DNA of 7,723 nucleotides from Candidatus Liptonbacteria bacterium CG11_big_fil_rev_8_21_14_0_20_35_14. GTDB taxonomy: Bacteria > Patescibacteriota > Minisyncoccia > UBA6257 > XYB1-36-10. Of this stretch, positions 6,625 to 7,723 are shown piece by piece (position 1 is the stretch's first letter; each line of letters opens with the position of its first letter). The notes under the pieces are model-generated. The model did not search any database and was not told where the DNA came from. It worked only from the letters and a program-made list of their open reading frames with translations. Made by a program: the position numbers and the translations under genes. The stretch spans positions 769 to 8,491 of the forward strand of contig PCWO01000040.1 in assembly GCA_002796205.1 (NCBI GenBank). The letters run 5' to 3'.

Positions 6625-6648
6625 GGGGGAAAGAAAAATTTTTAATCC
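6625..6648 (-). repeat. 24-bp imperfect inverted repeat, right arm (IR3-R)
   Basis: Reverse complement of 6346-6369 with two mismatches; it begins with GGGGG and ends TTTAATCC. It directly follows the displaced recombinase-tail copy, and the kinase promoter begins 29 bp further on. Confidence 0.6.
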
Positions 6649-6676
6649 AAATCAAATAATGCAGAAATCCAAAAAC

Positions 6677-6705
6677 TTGACTGATTATCTGTTTAATGCT
6701 ATCAT
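6677..6705 (+). promoter_or_regulatory. Strong sigma70-type promoter for the kinase gene
   Basis: TTGACT (6677-6682), a 17-bp spacer, then TATCAT (6700-6705) preceded by TGC, an extended -10 element. Transcription should start near 6712, leaving a leader of about 64 nt. This is the best promoter in the window and lies inside the inverted-repeat cassette, so the gene would carry its own expression signal wherever it moved. Confidence 0.75.
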
Positions 6706-6764
6706 AGTGACAGAATGAAAGGTGGTAAGTAGCCATCTTTTTCCTTGAAATCAGACCAAGAAAT

Positions 6765-6769
6765 GGAGG
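6765..6769 (+). promoter_or_regulatory. Shine-Dalgarno site GGAGG fixing the kinase start
   Basis: GGAGG lies 6 nt upstream of the ATG at 6776. It supports this start over the in-frame ATG at 6824, which has no well-spaced site. The first four genes lack such a site, another sign that this gene has a different origin. Confidence 0.8.
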
Positions 6770-6775
6770 TGTCAA

Positions 6776-7516
6776 ATGTTCGGACAGCTGACAGAGTTCA
6801 TTCTGCCGCGTATAATTGGAGTTATGGTACACAAACGCGAAACACTCACCAAGAAAGAACGCGCCGCGCAAGATGCGTTCATGGCGAAGCTCGACATCAG
6901 GAAGCGCAAGACCGATAAGCCGGTCATAGTTGCCGTCATCGGCCTCGTTGGTTCCGGCAAGAGTTCGGTGGCGCATGAGCTTGCCAAACACATCGGTGCG
7001 ACGGTCATCGAGGGCGATGACATTCGTATTGAGCTTCGCAAACAGAGCGAACGCTACGAGAAATCGCGCGCAATCGCCGAGAACGCGGCCATCGAAGTCG
7101 TGAAGCAGGGCGGCAACGTCATTCTTGATTCCGACTTCGTGGACGAGAAGAAACGCGCGAGCGTTCGAGAAAAGACACGCAAAGCAGGCGTGCGCCTCGT
7201 CTTCGTTCGCACTTACTGCGACCTTGATGTCATGGTGGGCCGCGTCCTCACCGCAACTTACCACAATCGCGTTGGCGATTTCTTCGGCGGCGCGAAGTCC
7301 AAATGGCAAGGAAGCGAGCAATCGAAGGGCGCGGCGGTGAAAGTTCGCGAGATGTGGCGGCGCACGCCTCACCACTATCGCTGGGTCAATCAAGGCGGTG
7401 GCAAATGGGTTCTCAAAAAGTTCCCGTTCGCTATCTTTGCCGAGATTGACACCACGGATTCCGATTCGTGGAAGCGCGAGGTGGAGAAGTGTGCGAAACA
7501 ACTCCTCACGTGGTAA
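6776..7516 (+). CDS. P-loop kinase-like ATP-binding protein (AAA_33 / zeta-toxin-like fold)
   Basis: The 246-residue product has a basic N-terminal extension of about 48 residues, then a P-loop kinase core. The Walker A motif GLVGSGKS is at 56-63, EGDDIR at 79-84 resembles the DD-R substrate/Mg site of the family, and ILDSDFVDEKKR at 116-127 matches the second conserved strand and its Arg-containing loop. These features place it among AAA_33-type small-molecule or nucleic-acid kinases, the group that includes polynucleotide kinase and zeta-toxin relatives. Beyond about 140, the C-terminal half (tryptophan- and basic-rich, with FFGGAKSKWQ and WRRTPHHYRW) is not recognisable, so the substrate is unknown. 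Codons are rich in CGC, GCG and GTC. G+C is roughly half, far above the first four genes, suggesting transfer. It is the only gene within the 90-bp inverted repeats. A toxin, a resistance phosphotransferase or an RNA-repair kinase are all possible. Confidence 0.82.
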   Translation: MFGQLTEFILPRIIGVMVHKRETLTKKERAAQDAFMAKLDIRKRKTDKPVIVAVIGLVGSGKSSVAHELAKHIGATVIEGDDIRIELRKQSERYEKSRAIAENAAIEVVKQGGNVILDSDFVDEKKRASVREKTRKAGVRLVFVRTYCDLDVMVGRVLTATYHNRVGDFFGGAKSKWQGSEQSKGAAVKVREMWRRTPHHYRWVNQGGGKWVLKKFPFAIFAEIDTTDSDSWKREVEKCAKQLLTW

Positions 7517-7525
7517 ACCGCAATC

Positions 7526-7570
7526 AAGGGCGACCAAAGCGAAAGCCGAGGCCGCCCTTTCTTTTTGTTT
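7526..7570 (+). terminator. Rho-independent terminator after the kinase gene
   Basis: AAGGGCG (7526-7532) pairs with CGCCCTT (7553-7559). Inside, CC/GG extends the stem after one mismatch, and a T-rich run (TTTCTTTTTGTTT) follows. It begins 10 nt after the stop codon. No comparable terminator follows the pump operon. Confidence 0.8.
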
Positions 7571-7633
7571 GATTTTTTGATGAATTAAATTCATAATTGA
7601 ATTGCCGCCAAAGAAAAACTTGAAATTGTTATC

Positions 7634-7723
7634 GGTGCGGCTCCGCCGCATTTTCAGAATTTTTTCGCGGGGGGATTTCCTCGCCGCCGCAGGCGGCGAA
7701 AGCGGTTCGGACTAATTCAAGAA
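7634..7723 (-). repeat. Perfect 90-bp inverted repeat, right copy (IR2-R)
   Basis: Exact reverse complement of 6478-6567, including both GC-rich hairpins, and running to the last base of the window. If the match continues as on the left, the next bases outside would be TACT followed by another IR1 copy in the same orientation as 5128-5228. Confidence 0.93.

Larger units (their letters stand above)
6330..6775. other. Gene-free spacer packed with repeats
   Basis: This 446-bp stretch holds no credible gene. In order it contains IR3-L, IR1-R, IR2-L, the displaced 28-bp copy, IR3-R and the kinase promoter with its leader. Open frames through it (one on + from 6372, one on - through the kinase gene) read repeat DNA and are not supported. 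From about 6650 to 6676 nothing is recognised. Confidence 0.75.
6478..7723. mobile_element. GC-rich kinase cassette bounded by a perfect 90-bp inverted repeat (right end open)
   Basis: The identical inverted ends at 6478-6567 and 7634-7723 enclose a single + strand gene with its own promoter, ribosome site and terminator. No transposase is inside. The layout resembles a non-autonomous, passenger-carrying element, or a cassette moved by repeats shared with the neighbouring recombinase segment. The repeat reaches the last base of the window, so it may be longer than 90 bp. Mobility is inferred from structure and composition only. Confidence 0.5.

Noticed and set aside
6715..6732. Five-codon open frame (MKGGK) in the kinase leader, considered as a leader peptide
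   Set aside because: No ribosome site and no attenuator-type structure or regulatory codons; such short frames are expected by chance.
6326..7651. 441-residue open frame on the - strand
   Set aside because: It lies antisense to the well-supported kinase gene and through the repeats. No recognisable domain or start signal; open because of GC-rich codon structure.
5128..7723. CRISPR array
   Set aside because: The repeats are long, inverted and few. There are no regularly spaced direct repeats and no cas genes.

Overview
The window looks like chromosomal DNA of a Candidate Phyla Radiation (Patescibacteria) bacterium, probably Parcubacteria-like. This is inferred from very AT-rich, tightly packed genes, few clear Shine-Dalgarno sites, a tRNA without an encoded CCA, a TrbC/VirB2-type small membrane protein ending its hydrophobic part in TINP, and a serine recombinase whose sequence style is typical of that group. 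No marker gene proves it.

Positions 1-5052 are an ordinary AT-rich block of four genes on the + strand. The first is the 3' part of a pilin-like type IV secretion protein carrying an unusually long C-terminal domain. A weak promoter then precedes three tightly spaced genes: a P2-type, Ca2+-ATPase-like cation pump (1021-3585), a CaCA-family Na+/Ca2+-type exchanger (3587-4564) and a small two-helix membrane protein of unknown function (4567-5052). With gaps of 1 and 2 nt they are probably one transcript, and the pump plus exchanger suggest a calcium or cation export module. A tRNA-Arg with anticodon GCG follows at 5059-5130.

From the 3' end of that tRNA to the window end the DNA changes character. 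It is an accessory region built from inverted repeats. First comes a damaged large serine recombinase on the - strand: the catalytic and DNA-binding part and the coiled-coil tail are in different frames, and the zinc-ribbon section expected between them is missing. It lies between two 101-bp inverted repeats (5128-5228 and 6373-6473, about nine mismatches), the left one abutting the tRNA. Four bases beyond the right copy begins a second, perfect 90-bp inverted repeat (6478-6567 and 7634-7723). It encloses one GC-rich P-loop kinase-like gene with its own strong promoter, Shine-Dalgarno site and terminator. Short extra copies of recombinase-tail DNA (28 bp and 24 bp) are scattered between them.

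The kinase cassette has roughly half G+C, against about a third or less in the first four genes, so it was probably acquired from elsewhere. The last base of the window lies inside the 90-bp repeat, so the right boundary of the cassette is not visible. An assembly break or mis-join at this repeat cannot be excluded from the sequence alone.
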